A stretch of DNA of 64,000 bases from Neobacillus sp. PS3-12. Lineage in GTDB: Bacteria; Bacillota; Bacilli; Bacillales; Cytobacillaceae. Shown here piece by piece: positions 20,208 through 27,519 of the stretch. Below the pieces are notes generated by a model that searched no databases, was not told the origin of the DNA, and worked only from the letters and a program-made list of their open reading frames with translations. The stretch is taken from assembly GCF_030915385.1 (NCBI RefSeq), contig NZ_CP133268.1, positions 868,001 through 932,000 on the forward strand. The letters are read 5' to 3'. Numbering within the stretch: the stretch's first letter is position 1; every line of letters begins with the position of its first letter. The position numbers and the translations under genes were made by a program.

Positions 20208-20446
20208 TTAAATTCCTTCCAATTCATACTACTCTCGGCTAATAGCTGTTCGAATGTTTTATTTTTCTCTTTTAATCTTCTCTCTTCACGCTTTTTTTGT
20301 TCCTCTGCTTCTTTTCTTTTTGCTTCTTCAGCCTTTAGTTCTTGTTGCTGATCTTTTAATTGATTCAATAGGTCTTTGCTAATCATATCGCCAAGCGTTA
20401 CCGCTGCATCGTCTTTTTTTGGTTTTTGCTTTGGTTGTTTTTTCAT
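20204..20446 (-). CDS. YqkE-family protein (DUF3886)
   Basis: An 80-aa, highly charged protein with a lysine-rich start (MKKQPKQKPKKDDAAV), the conserved VTLGDMISKDLLNQLK segment and a long Lys/Glu/Gln coiled-coil-like helix, ending SSMNWKEFK. This matches the YqkE / DUF3886 family. Function is unknown. ATG preceded by AGGAGTG. Confidence 0.82.
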   Translation of the reverse strand: MKKQPKQKPKKDDAAVTLGDMISKDLLNQLKDQQQELKAEEAKRKEAEEQKKREERRLKEKNKTFEQLLAESSMNWKEFK

Positions 20447-20497
20447 TATTGCACACTCCTCTAAAGAACTTATTGATATTATAACATTTTAATAGAA

Positions 20498-20651
20498 GGC
20501 TCTGTTAAATTTGGGTGTTGATTTCCGTTCCAGGCACTTGCTTTCCGCGGGCGTGCCGGGGAGCCTCCTCGGCCCCGTACTCCCGCAGGAGTCAAGTGCC
20601 TTCCACTCCAATCAACACGTAAAAAAATCATCAATATCCTTTAACAGAGCC
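20498..20651. mobile_element. MITE-like element with 12-bp terminal inverted repeats and 8-bp target duplication
   Basis: A 154-bp non-coding element. Ends are perfect inverted repeats, GGCTCTGTTAAA (20498-20509) and TTTAACAGAGCC (20640-20651). It is flanked on both sides by the identical octamer TAATAGAA (20490-20497 and 20652-20659), a clean target-site duplication. The inside is a GC-rich imperfect palindrome (GTTGAT... to ATCAAC, with CTTTCCGCGGGCG and CCCGCAGGAGTC) that recurs four more times in the window. It encodes nothing and presumably moves by a transposase supplied from elsewhere; 8-bp duplications are made by several IS families, so I do not assign one. Confidence 0.85.
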
Positions 20652-20658
20652 TAATAGA

Positions 20659-20689
20659 AAAAAGCAGACTGGAGACCCAGCCTGCTTTT
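20659..20689 (-). terminator. Terminator of the thiolase gene
   Basis: Imperfect hairpin AAAAGCAGACTGG / CCAGCCTGCTTTT (about 20659-20689), followed on the minus strand by a T-run and located just after the thiolase stop. Confidence 0.78.
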
Positions 20690-20706
20690 GAATTTATATT
20701 TTGTTA

Positions 20707-21891
20707 CTATGCTAATTCAACAATCGTTGCAACACCTTGGCCGCCGCCGATGCAAAGTGTAGCTAAGCCTGTTTTTGCATCTCTGCGTTTCATTTCATGG
20801 ATTAAAGAAACAAGGATACGTGCTCCACTTGCTCCAATTGGGTGACCAAGTGCGATTGCTCCGCCATTTACGTTTAAGATTTCATTTTTAAATCCTAATT
20901 CTTTTCCAACAGCAAGTGCTTGTGATGCAAATGCTTCGTTAGCTTCAATTAAGTCAATATCTTCAACGGAAAGTGCTGCTTTTTCCAATGCTTTTTTGAC
21001 AGCTGGTACTGGGCCAACTCCCATAATGCTTGGATCTACGCCTGCATTACCAGTTGCTTTAATGGTAACTAAAGGTTTTAGACCTAATTCTTCAGCTTTT
21101 TGCTTACTCATAATGACTAATGCTGCTGCTCCATCATTAATTCCAGAAGCGCTACCAGCTGTTACAGTTCCGTCCTTTTTGAATGCAGGGCGAAGCTTTC
21201 CTAATTTTTCAGCTGTTGTTCCTTGTTTAGGGAACTCATCAGTATCAAATACAACTGGGTCTCCTTTTCTTTGAGGAATGACAACTGGAATAATCTCGTC
21301 CTTAAATTTACCATCTTGAATTGCTTGGACAGCTTTCTGCTGGCTCCATGCTGAGAACTCATCTTGCTGCTCTCTAGTTATTTCATATTTTTCGGCAACG
21401 TTTTCAGCAGTAATACCCATATGGTAATCATTAAATGCACACCATAGACCATCATTGATCATGCTATCAATTAATTTTTGGTCTCCCATTTTGAAACCTT
21501 CACGGGCATTTCTCAATACGTATGGTGCCTGGCTCATACTTTCCATTCCACCAGCTACAATTATTTCAGCATCTCCTGCAAGAATAGCTTGCATAGCAAG
21601 ATGAACAGCCTTCATACCTGATCCACAAACCTTGTTAATGGTTAATGCTGAAGAAGTTACAGGAATACCAGCTTTTAATTGAGCTTGACGTGCTGGGTTT
21701 TGTCCAAGGCCTGCTTGTAAAACGTTCCCCATGATTACTTCATCAACTTGTTCTGCTTTTACTCCTGCTTGTTCAAGTGCACCTTTGATAACAGTTGCTC
21801 CCAGTTCAGCTGCGGCTACACTTTTTAAACTTCCATTGAAATTTCCGATCGCTGTACGTACAGCACTTACAATAACGATTTCTTGGCTCAT
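20707..21891 (-). CDS. Acetyl-CoA C-acetyltransferase (thiolase)
   Basis: Condenses two acetyl-CoA to acetoacetyl-CoA or runs the reverse thiolysis. The 394-aa protein has the acylated cysteine (Cys89 in [14 protein letters not shown]), [24 protein letters not shown], the catalytic His in [19 protein letters not shown] and the second Cys in [11 protein letters not shown]. The length and motifs are those of biosynthetic-type thiolases. It is monocistronic in this window. Confidence 0.94.
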   Translation of the reverse strand: MSQEIVIVSAVRTAIGNFNGSLKSVAAAELGATVIKGALEQAGVKAEQVDEVIMGNVLQAGLGQNPARQAQLKAGIPVTSSALTINKVCGSGMKAVHLAMQAILAGDAEIIVAGGMESMSQAPYVLRNAREGFKMGDQKLIDSMINDGLWCAFNDYHMGITAENVAEKYEITREQQDEFSAWSQQKAVQAIQDGKFKDEIIPVVIPQRKGDPVVFDTDEFPKQGTTAEKLGKLRPAFKKDGTVTAGSASGINDGAAALVIMSKQKAEELGLKPLVTIKATGNAGVDPSIMGVGPVPAVKKALEKAALSVEDIDLIEANEAFASQALAVGKELGFKNEILNVNGGAIALGHPIGASGARILVSLIHEMKRRDAKTGLATLCIGGGQGVATIVELA

Positions 21892-22000
21892 TTTATTAAC
21901 TCCTTTTTTCTGCTTTTGTCATTATACATAATTCTCCCTAAAATTCTAAAATCCTTTATTTTTTTTAAAAAATTTTCAATATTTTTAGTTTTGAAATAAT

Positions 22001-22029
22001 TTGTCGTTTTTCGATGAATATTGTCGTTT
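22001..22029. repeat. Pair of 9-bp direct repeats spaced 20 bp
   Basis: TTGTCGTTT occurs at 22001-22009 and again at 22021-22029, exactly 20 bp (about two helical turns) apart, with TTCGATGAATA between. It lies in the divergent region between the thiolase gene and the small gene at 22148. The spacing fits a regulator binding on one face of DNA; the motif resembles a 0A box (TTGTCGAA) but is not an exact match. Confidence 0.6.
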
Positions 22030-22083
22030 ATTGCGAAGGTAAAAATAGGAACAATCAAACTATTTTAAGGTTTTTCTGGCAGT

Positions 22084-22113
22084 GTATAAGCGGTCTCATT
22101 TTCATCCATCTTA
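22084..22113 (+). promoter_or_regulatory. Putative sigma-G/sigma-F promoter of the small gene
   Basis: GTATA, 18-nt spacer, CATCTTA. The consensus for sigma-G is GHATR-N18-CATWHTA, so only one -10 position deviates. It lies about 35 nt upstream of the start codon of the 47-aa gene. Confidence 0.55.
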
Positions 22114-22147
22114 AGAAATGAAACTTGATTGAAGGGAGAAATTACCC

Positions 22148-22291
22148 ATGAGCCAAAAACGAGATAAAGGTTATAGTCAAAAAGGCAAAGATTATGCTGA
22201 TTCCGCTGGTGGCGGAAAACGGATGATCGCTGCTGAGGAACTTGAAAAAGCCATCCAACCTAGGCTTCGACAAAACACTGAACAACCATAA
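22148..22291 (+). CDS. Small basic protein of unknown function, possibly forespore-expressed (47 aa)
   Basis: I do not recognise the family. The ATG at 22148 is preceded by GAAGGGAG, and the frame encodes 47 residues: MSQKRDKGYSQKGKDYADSA, then GGGKRMIAAEELEKAIQPRL and RQNTEQP. It is hydrophilic, Lys/Gln/Gly-rich and has no membrane helix. It has its own strong terminator and a sigma-G-like promoter, so it is likely a real monocistronic gene. Composition resembles the minor small acid-soluble spore proteins, but I see no specific signature. It lies between the thiolase gene and the yqkD-like gene. Confidence 0.65.
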   Translation: MSQKRDKGYSQKGKDYADSAGGGKRMIAAEELEKAIQPRLRQNTEQP

Positions 22292-22305
22292 GCTTTCTTT
22301 AAATG

Positions 22306-22338
22306 AAAAAAGCTGCTGCGTGAAACAGCGGCTTTTTT
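22306..22338 (+). terminator. Terminator of the 47-aa gene
   Basis: Stem AAAAGCTGCTG and CAGCGGCTTTT (one G-T pair) with loop CGTGAAA, followed by seven T. Confidence 0.85.
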
Positions 22339-22389
22339 TATGTTAAAATAGATATAGTTTCCATTTTTGGATATTTGTGAGGTGATTTC

Positions 22390-23313
22390 TTGAAAAAAAC
22401 ATTAAAGCTTGTTTTTATTTCTTTCTTTTTCATTTTCTTTATTGGTTTTTACTTTACCAATCGACTTATGTATATAAAAAAGAAGGACCACAAGCTGATT
22501 TTCGATCGAGAAATAAATGCGGGAAGATTTCACCCAGAAGCTTTTGAGGCACTTCCTAAGCAGGATGCAGCGATTTTATCTCCATTTGGATATATGATCA
22601 AAGCGCAGCTTATTGAACCACATCAATCCAATCGGTATATCATCATTGCCCATGGTGTTACGGAAAACAAAGTGAATTCAATAAAATATATGAATCTTTT
22701 TTTAAAGCGAGGTTTTAATGCAATTATTTACGATCACCGTCGGCACGGTGAATCAGGGGGAAAAACCACAAGCTATGGTCATTATGAAAAATATGATTTA
22801 AAAGCCGTTGTGGATTGGCTCAAAAAAGAGAAAGGACCCAATCTCTTGCTTGGTATTCATGGGGAATCGATGGGGGCTGCAACTATGCTTCTCTATGCAG
22901 GCATGTTAGAGGATGCTGCTGATTTCTATATTGCTGATTGCTCTTTTTCCAATTTGATGGACCAGCTCCGTCATCAGATCAAAAAGGAACTTAAACTGCC
23001 GCCAGCACTAGTTCTTCCAATCGGAAATTTATTTTTACGTCTGCGTGATAAATATTCAATTGCAGATGTTTCTCCTATTTCAGTAATTGACCAAATTCAC
23101 CATCCTATTTTGTTCATTCACAGTAAAAAAGATGATTTTATTCTGCCTTCTATGACAGAAAAATTGTTTGCTCAAAAACAAGGACCAAAAATGCTGTTTC
23201 TTGCCGAAAATGGCCGCCATGCTCAATCATTAAACGACAACCCTGAGGGTTATGAAAATGCTATTGATGAATTCTTGGAAAAACATGTCGGACTAATGAT
23301 TGCTAAAAAGTGA
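22390..23313 (+). CDS. Alpha/beta hydrolase (YqkD-like), membrane-anchored
   Basis: A 307-aa hydrolase with an N-terminal membrane anchor or signal (LVFISFFFIFFIGFYFTNRL). The fold motifs are visible: IIIAHGVTENK (oxyanion region), IIYDHRRHGESGG, the nucleophile elbow GIHGESMGAATML (Ser in GESMG), a possible acid in HSKKDDFILP and His in ENGRHAQSLND. These are typical of the YqkD/BAAT-like serine hydrolases; substrate unknown. Start is a TTG at 22390-22392 with GAGGTGA upstream. Confidence 0.88.
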   Translation: MKKTLKLVFISFFFIFFIGFYFTNRLMYIKKKDHKLIFDREINAGRFHPEAFEALPKQDAAILSPFGYMIKAQLIEPHQSNRYIIIAHGVTENKVNSIKYMNLFLKRGFNAIIYDHRRHGESGGKTTSYGHYEKYDLKAVVDWLKKEKGPNLLLGIHGESMGAATMLLYAGMLEDAADFYIADCSFSNLMDQLRHQIKKELKLPPALVLPIGNLFLRLRDKYSIADVSPISVIDQIHHPILFIHSKKDDFILPSMTEKLFAQKQGPKMLFLAENGRHAQSLNDNPEGYENAIDEFLEKHVGLMIAKK

Positions 23314-23318
23314 CACCC

Positions 23319-23352
23319 AAAAAAGCAGACTTTCAAATTAGTCTGCTTTTTT
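23319..23352. terminator. Bidirectional terminator between the hydrolase and yqkB-like gene
   Basis: Stem AAAAAAGCAGACT and AGTCTGCTTTTTT with loop TTCAAATT, between convergent genes; it includes the last codons of the yqkB-like gene. Confidence 0.87.
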
Positions 23353-23667
23353 TGTGATAAGACTCATTTGTCCATTTAAAATTTGCTGGTCACTTGATAG
23401 TTTAAACCAATTGGTGGTTTCGGAATAATCAAGTTTCATCTTCTCATCAAAGAAAACCGTTTTCGCTTTTTCTACGTATACTGTTTGAGCATTTGTTTCA
23501 ATTGCGATATCGTCACCCTCGAGTTCTGGTATAAACCATAACGCAGCAACACCATCTACTGCACATCCGCAGCCTTCAGTATCATACTTTAACTTTAAAA
23601 AACCTTTATTGTCTTTTGTCTTTTCTTCGATTTTTGCTGCAGCAGGCTCTGTGATCATAATTTCCAT
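23338..23667 (-). CDS. Iron-sulfur cluster biosynthesis family protein (YqkB, HesB/IscA-like)
   Basis: A 109-aa protein of the HesB-like fold. The conserved region LKLKYDTEGCGCAVDGVAALW (in part) holds a CGC pair that could bind metal, but the classic IscA C-terminal CGC is absent, as in B. subtilis YqkB. Precise function is unknown. ATG at 23665-23667 with GGGAGAG upstream; monocistronic. Confidence 0.82.
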   Translation of the reverse strand: MEIMITEPAAAKIEEKTKDNKGFLKLKYDTEGCGCAVDGVAALWFIPELEGDDIAIETNAQTVYVEKAKTVFFDEKMKLDYSETTNWFKLSSDQQILNGQMSLITKKAD

Positions 23668-23727
23668 GTTGTATCTCTCCCTTCCTTCGCATATGATAGT
23701 GTACCATATTCTATGATTTTTTGCTTT

Positions 23728-24063
23728 CTACATATCCATTAATCGAACATCGGCGATATCAACCATTGCAATATGATGTACTTCCTCAAAACGATCAACG
23801 ACATGTAGCTTTTGAGTGAGTTCATCCCAATGATGAACCTTTCCAACTACAATTTCATAGTTATGGTTTTGATAATGGGTAATGGCCACAAGTTGATCAA
23901 ATTCGACTGCCTCCATTAACACCTCGTTCATTGATTCAAGCTGTTGTTCATCAATGATTTTTTTCTGCTCATTTCGATCCTCCTTTACCCAATCACGGAG
24001 CAGTTTAACATGCTCAGGAAGCATCATCGATGTCCATTTTATTCTTCCACGGTCGCGAATCAC
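23728..24063 (-). CDS. YolD-like family protein (YqjX-like), polymerase partner
   Basis: YolD-like proteins are small partners encoded beside UvrX/PolYB-type Y-family polymerases. This one (about 111 aa) begins IRDRGRIKWTSMMLPEHVKLL, the family signature, and ends with a beta-rich segment VVGKVHHWDELTQKLHVVDR. I set the start at GTG 24061-24063, six nt after GAGGTG; two in-frame ATG codons lie just upstream. It follows the polymerase gene at 43 bp, so both are likely one SOS operon. Confidence 0.85.
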   Translation of the reverse strand: MIRDRGRIKWTSMMLPEHVKLLRDWVKEDRNEQKKIIDEQQLESMNEVLMEAVEFDQLVAITHYQNHNYEIVVGKVHHWDELTQKLHVVDRFEEVHHIAMVDIADVRLMDM

Positions 24064-24106
24064 GATCATCACCTCACACTTCGAATCCTAAATCAGCTTT
24101 TTGCTT

Positions 24107-25369
24107 CTAATTCGCTTTATGTCCGCCCACAAGTTTTGCCCGCTCTCTGGCTGTTCCTGCAGACGTATAAGAAACAGCGCGTAACAGGGCTCCTGGGCCA
24201 AAACGGTTACGAATGCGATCAACCACATAGCCCAGCTCCCTCTTTTTTTCTGCGCCTAAGTCAAAGAGACTAAGCTGTAGCTCTGTATCATCCACAATAT
24301 TTCCGAGCGTGATGGAAATATTACGAACTGTTTTGCCATTATAATGCTGATGAAATAAGTCAAGGCACACACGGTAGAGCTCCATTGTCACGTTTGTAGG
24401 CTGTTCAATTGTTTTTGCGCGATGAAAACCGCCGCTAAAATCTTCATGGCTATAGCCGATTCCAAGGCTGATTGTTCTTCCTGCTTTCCGACGTGTCCGT
24501 GCTCTCCTCGCTACTTCCTCACACATTTCTAATATTACTTGCTGAATTTCTTCTTTATCCTTGTAATCCCGCAAGAGGATTTGACTTTTTCCAAAGCTGA
24601 TTTGTCCCTCAATAATCGGTGCACCTAAATCGGAAAGATCAACTCCCCATGCATGGTAATAAAGCTGGTTCCCCATTATTCCAAATCTCTTTTCTAACTT
24701 TTTTAAATCAAACCGAGCCAGTTGGCCGACAGTAAAAATCCCCATTCCATTTAATGTTTTCTCTACACGTCTGCCAATTCCCCACATTTCACTTAGTGGT
24801 GAAACCTCCCAAAGCTTTGCCTGAACGTCTGCATAGGTCCATTCAGCAATCCCCTTTTTCTTCGCTTCCAAATCAAGACAAAGCTTTGCTATCAACATGT
24901 TAGGACCTATTCCAGCGGCACTCGGCAGCTGAAATTCCCGCTCAATATCATCCTTTATTTTTTTGGCAATCGTAAAAGCATCGCCCCATAGATGAACAGC
25001 CTCATCTACTTTTATAAAACTTTCATCAACGCTGTATGTGTGAATCGCTTCTTTTGGAACATAACGATTAAAGACACGAGAAATTTCCGTTGCAATTCTT
25101 AGATATGTCGCCATCTTAGGTTCGACAACCTTAATCCGTGGATCATTCGGAATTTCGAACAAGCGGGAGCCGGTTTTGATTCCAAACTCTTTTTTCAGAC
25201 GCGGGGATGCAGCAAGAATAACACTTCCCGGTCTATTTAAATTTCCCGCTACAGCTAAATAGCAATTAAGAGGATCAAGTCCCTCCATTACCGCAGAACA
25301 GCTTGCATAAAAGCTTTTCATGTCCACACATAAAATTTTATTTTGCGGCAGCGTGCTGTAATCGACCAT
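24107..25369 (-). CDS. Y-family DNA polymerase, PolYB/UvrX type
   Basis: Translesion polymerase related to B. subtilis PolYB (YqjW) and UvrX. The 420-aa protein has the catalytic acidic residues in ILCVDMKSFYASC and TYSVDESFIKV, a finger/thumb with MWGIGRRVEKTLNGMG (HhH) and a beta-clamp motif QLSLF near residue 376. The C-terminal tail TARERAKLVGGHKAN is the UvrX-type tail. Perfect LexA box upstream. Forms an operon with the YolD-like gene. Confidence 0.92.
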   Translation of the reverse strand: MVDYSTLPQNKILCVDMKSFYASCSAVMEGLDPLNCYLAVAGNLNRPGSVILAASPRLKKEFGIKTGSRLFEIPNDPRIKVVEPKMATYLRIATEISRVFNRYVPKEAIHTYSVDESFIKVDEAVHLWGDAFTIAKKIKDDIEREFQLPSAAGIGPNMLIAKLCLDLEAKKKGIAEWTYADVQAKLWEVSPLSEMWGIGRRVEKTLNGMGIFTVGQLARFDLKKLEKRFGIMGNQLYYHAWGVDLSDLGAPIIEGQISFGKSQILLRDYKDKEEIQQVILEMCEEVARRARTRRKAGRTISLGIGYSHEDFSGGFHRAKTIEQPTNVTMELYRVCLDLFHQHYNGKTVRNISITLGNIVDDTELQLSLFDLGAEKKRELGYVVDRIRNRFGPGALLRAVSYTSAGTARERAKLVGGHKAN

Positions 25370-25395
25370 CCGTATTCCCCCAAATGCATGATAAA

Positions 25396-25409
25396 CGAAC
25401 GTTAGTTCT
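25396..25409. promoter_or_regulatory. LexA (DinR) SOS box upstream of the polYB-like gene
   Basis: CGAACGTTAGTTCT contains GAAC-N4-GTTC (25397-25408), an exact match to the Bacillus SOS box core. It lies about 27 nt upstream of the polymerase start. Confidence 0.8.
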
Positions 25410-25429
25410 ATTGTATTCTTATTTTAAGG

Positions 25430-25441
25430 GAATATTCGTTC
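25430..25441. promoter_or_regulatory. Second, weaker SOS-box-like site
   Basis: GAATATTCGTTC is one base from GAAC-N4-GTTC and lies about 33 bp from the first box, upstream of the same gene. Confidence 0.45.
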
Positions 25442-25533
25442 GTATTCAATGGAAATTTTGTTTTTAAATAGTTAGTTTTTTCCAATGTAGAAATCAACTT
25501 AAAAAAAGGTATAATGATGATGGAGGACGGTAC

Positions 25534-25728
25534 CGTGGATAAAAAACTTATATTGAAGATGATCCAAAATTGCTTTAAACAATACTATCAGATGCTGATA
25601 CACTGCCATTAAACAACGAGGATATGGATATGCTATGCAGCCGAATTTTAAAAATAAAAAGTGAGGAACCTGGTATCGATTTGTATGAAGCGGTAAACGA
25701 TCAGGTCTATGAGTTTTTGACAAATTAA
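25534..25728 (+). pseudogene. YqzH-like small protein gene, disrupted
   Basis: A GTG at 25534 with GGAGG 8 nt upstream opens VDKKLILKM and then hits TAA at 25576. Reading resumes in the same frame with DADTLPLNNEDMDMLC, continuing to DLYEAVNDQVYEFLTN, ending at 25728. Between them, 25562-25590 reads IQNCFKQYYQ in the +1 frame, which is what the YqzH family has after KM. So there appear to be two compensating single-base changes (an extra base near 25560 and a missing one near 25590). Either the gene is decaying or the sequence has errors. Family assignment is by memory of the pattern and is moderately sure. Confidence 0.6.
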
Positions 25729-25729
25729 A

Positions 25730-25755
25730 AAAGTCTCTGAGTAACCAGAGACTTT
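25730..25755. terminator. Terminator downstream of yqzH, left copy of a duplicated hairpin
   Basis: Perfect stem AAAGTCTCTG (25730-25739) and CAGAGACTTT (25746-25755) with a 6-nt loop. A degenerate second copy, AAAGTCTTTGGGGCAGAGAC, lies at 26545-26564 immediately downstream of the convergent SDR gene, on the far side of the mobile element. Confidence 0.8.
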
Positions 25756-25845
25756 CAGATTGTCGAGAAAGGGGTATTTTCTTGGCAATTTTTTATTTTA
25801 CCAGAGTTTAAATACTAAATTTTTTTGATTGTTCCTGCAAATGGG

Positions 25846-25980
25846 CCTGTTGATTTCCTCTCCGGGCACTCGCTTTCCGCGGGGAGGTCCTGGAGCCTCC
25901 TCGGCGCTTTGGCGCCTGTGGGGTCTCCAGTGACCTCTTGATCCCGCAGGAGTCGAGTGCCCTCCGCTCCAATCAACAGG
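25846..25980 (+). repeat. GC-rich palindromic repeat, copy A1
   Basis: 135-bp imperfect palindrome with ends CCTGTTGAT and ATCAACAGG, containing CTTTCCGCGGGGAGG, GAGCCTCCTCGGCGC, GGGGTCTCCAGTGACC and CCCGCAGGAGTCGAGTGCC. It differs from the copy at 56576-56710 at about three positions by eye. Confidence 0.85.
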
Positions 25981-25988
25981 GAGGCAGA

Positions 25989-26225
25989 TCAACCAATTGT
26001 ATTACAACACACTTTTTGATCTAAATTTGCTAAGTGTGTTGCAATCTTTTTTATGTTTTGGCAGGCTGCAGTAAGAAGCGCCTGTTCACTTGCATTCTTC
26101 GATCCTCGTAACCGACAGTAGCGAAGCGCCCGTGCAGCTCTTTTTTTACCGTGTACATTCGGATAGTAGCGGGCAGTTCTGGTCTTCGAAAACCAATTCA
26201 TCAATAGATACAAATTCATATTCAT
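25989..26225 (-). pseudogene. IS1182-family transposase, C-terminal fragment
   Basis: The frame encodes [54 protein letters not shown] and a short tail. The [26 protein letters not shown] segment is the C-terminal signature of IS1182-type DDE transposases in Bacillus as I remember it. Only this tail of about 70 residues remains of a protein that should exceed 400. No ribosome site precedes it. Confidence 0.72.
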
Positions 26226-26310
26226 TTTGGCTATAATCTTTTGGCTTAAACATTGGTTTCATCACTTTTTTGATTTATTAGTTGAGCTGAAGAACTTTAT
26301 TGAAAACACT

Positions 26311-26440
26311 CGTTGATTGGCGCGGAAGGCACGAAGACTCCTGCGGGAGTACGGGGCTGGGGAGACCCCGCAGGCGCTTTAGCGCCGAGGAGGCTCCCCG
26401 GCACGCCTGCGGAAAGCGAAGTGCCTGGAGCGCAGCAACA
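26311..26440 (-). repeat. GC-rich palindromic repeat, copy B1 (inverted relative to A1)
   Basis: Palindrome with GTTGATTGGCGCGGAAGG at the left, CTCCTGCGGGAGTACGGGG, GCGCTTTAGCGCCGAGGAGG and GGAAAGCGAAGTGCCTGGAG. It is related to A1 in the opposite orientation, so A1 and B1 flank the transposase fragment as inverted repeats. Confidence 0.8.
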
Positions 26441-26566
26441 GACCTGTTTAACAGCCTATACTCCAATACTATTAAGCCATATTAATGCGGTGAATAATTA
26501 AAGTAATTGAATAAAATGATAGGCTGCCGAGTTTTGACAGCCTGAAAGTCTTTGGGGCAGAGACAG

Positions 26567-27358
26567 TTATTTTTGATTAAAGGCACGTTTTCCAATCCGT
26601 TCAAACAAGGATGGAAACAAAGTGTGGATCACACTTCCCATATTCATCCACCGAGGCAAATTAACTTCCCTTGGACGAGTATGCATAGCGTTCACAATCT
26701 TTTTTGCGACATATTCAGGCTGGAGCATAAATCTTTGCACATTTTGAACATATGTGCCTTTCTCATCAGCAATTGTAAAAAAATTAGTAGCAATAGGACC
26801 AGGGTTCACTGCTGTTACATGCACATTGTCATCAGCAAGCTCCATTCTGAGCGCATTTGTATAGCCAAGCACTGCATGTTTCGTGGCTGAATAAACACTG
26901 GACTTGGGAGTAGCAATTTTTCCAGCTTGGGAGGCGATATTAATGATATGGCCGGAACGTCTCTTGCGCATACCAGGCAAAACCATACTTGTACATGCCA
27001 TTAAACCGACAACATTTACGCTAAACATCCCTTTGATTTCTTCAATTGTCGCTTCATGTGCTGCGCGGAAAATCCCAAACCCGGCGTTATTTACTAAAAT
27101 ATCGACATGTTGAATCGTTTTAAGGACTTGGGTGAAGATTTCCTTAACCTTGTCAGTGTCCGATACATCCAGCTGAAAAATATCTACTTTAGCATGGCTG
27201 TTCCCTTCTAAATCGTGTTTCATTTTCTGCAATTTATCCATAGTTCTCGCTAATAGAACAAGGTTGGCACCTTGAGCGGCACAGAGTTTTGCAACTTCCG
27301 CACCAATACCTCCTGAGGCACCCGTAATGACAATATTTTTTCCTTTTAAATTTTCCAT
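26567..27358 (-). CDS. SDR-family NAD(P)-dependent oxidoreductase (YqjQ-like)
   Basis: A 263-aa short-chain dehydrogenase/reductase. Cofactor motif TGASGGIGAEVAK (TGxxxGxG), NNAGFG, catalytic Ser in INIASQAG, and Tyr/Lys in YSATKHAVLG. The C-terminus has a membrane-associating or substrate loop typical of classical SDRs. Substrate unknown. It has the position of yqjQ, and its stop directly abuts the right-hand terminator copy of the mobile element. Confidence 0.9.
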   Translation of the reverse strand: MENLKGKNIVITGASGGIGAEVAKLCAAQGANLVLLARTMDKLQKMKHDLEGNSHAKVDIFQLDVSDTDKVKEIFTQVLKTIQHVDILVNNAGFGIFRAAHEATIEEIKGMFSVNVVGLMACTSMVLPGMRKRRSGHIINIASQAGKIATPKSSVYSATKHAVLGYTNALRMELADDNVHVTAVNPGPIATNFFTIADEKGTYVQNVQRFMLQPEYVAKKIVNAMHTRPREVNLPRWMNMGSVIHTLFPSLFERIGKRAFNQK

Positions 27359-27519
27359 TTATATCACCTCAATTGACCATCACCGATAACATAAAGATCA
27401 GTCTATTACACTGATTAGAATAGTCTTCACTATTACTCTCCTTTACATTGGATGATTAGTCAAGTTTAGCTCCTTTTTCAAAATTATTAAAAAAGGAGGA
27501 AAATTTACATATTTATCAC

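Larger units (their letters stand above)
25756..26544. mobile_element. Degenerate IS1182-like element inserted at a bidirectional terminator
   Basis: A 789-bp remnant. Outer ends form an imperfect inverted repeat: CAGATTGTCGAGAAAG at the left and, read inwards from the right, CAGGCTGTCAAAACTC. Inside come a hairpin (25759-25791), a palindromic repeat (25846-25980), a transposase 3' fragment on the minus strand (25989-26225) and an inverted copy of the palindrome (26311-26440). The element is bordered by two copies of one terminator (25730-25755 and 26545-26564). The 56.5-57.2 kb locus has the same architecture. Most of the transposase is missing, so it cannot move by itself. Confidence 0.78.

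Noticed and set aside
20498..20651. Assigning the MITE to a named IS family
   Set aside because: The 8-bp duplication fits several families, and I cannot match the GGCTCTGTTAAA ends to one with certainty from memory.
22001..22029. CRISPR-like array from the spaced TTGTCGTTT repeats
   Set aside because: Only two copies of 9 bp, no further units and no cas genes anywhere in the window.
26300..26501. Open frames of about 60 aa within palindromic repeats (also at 25798-25992, 56482-56742 and 57031-57264)
   Set aside because: They lie across the GC-rich palindromes, are open in several frames at once, lack ribosome sites and reflect base composition, not coding.
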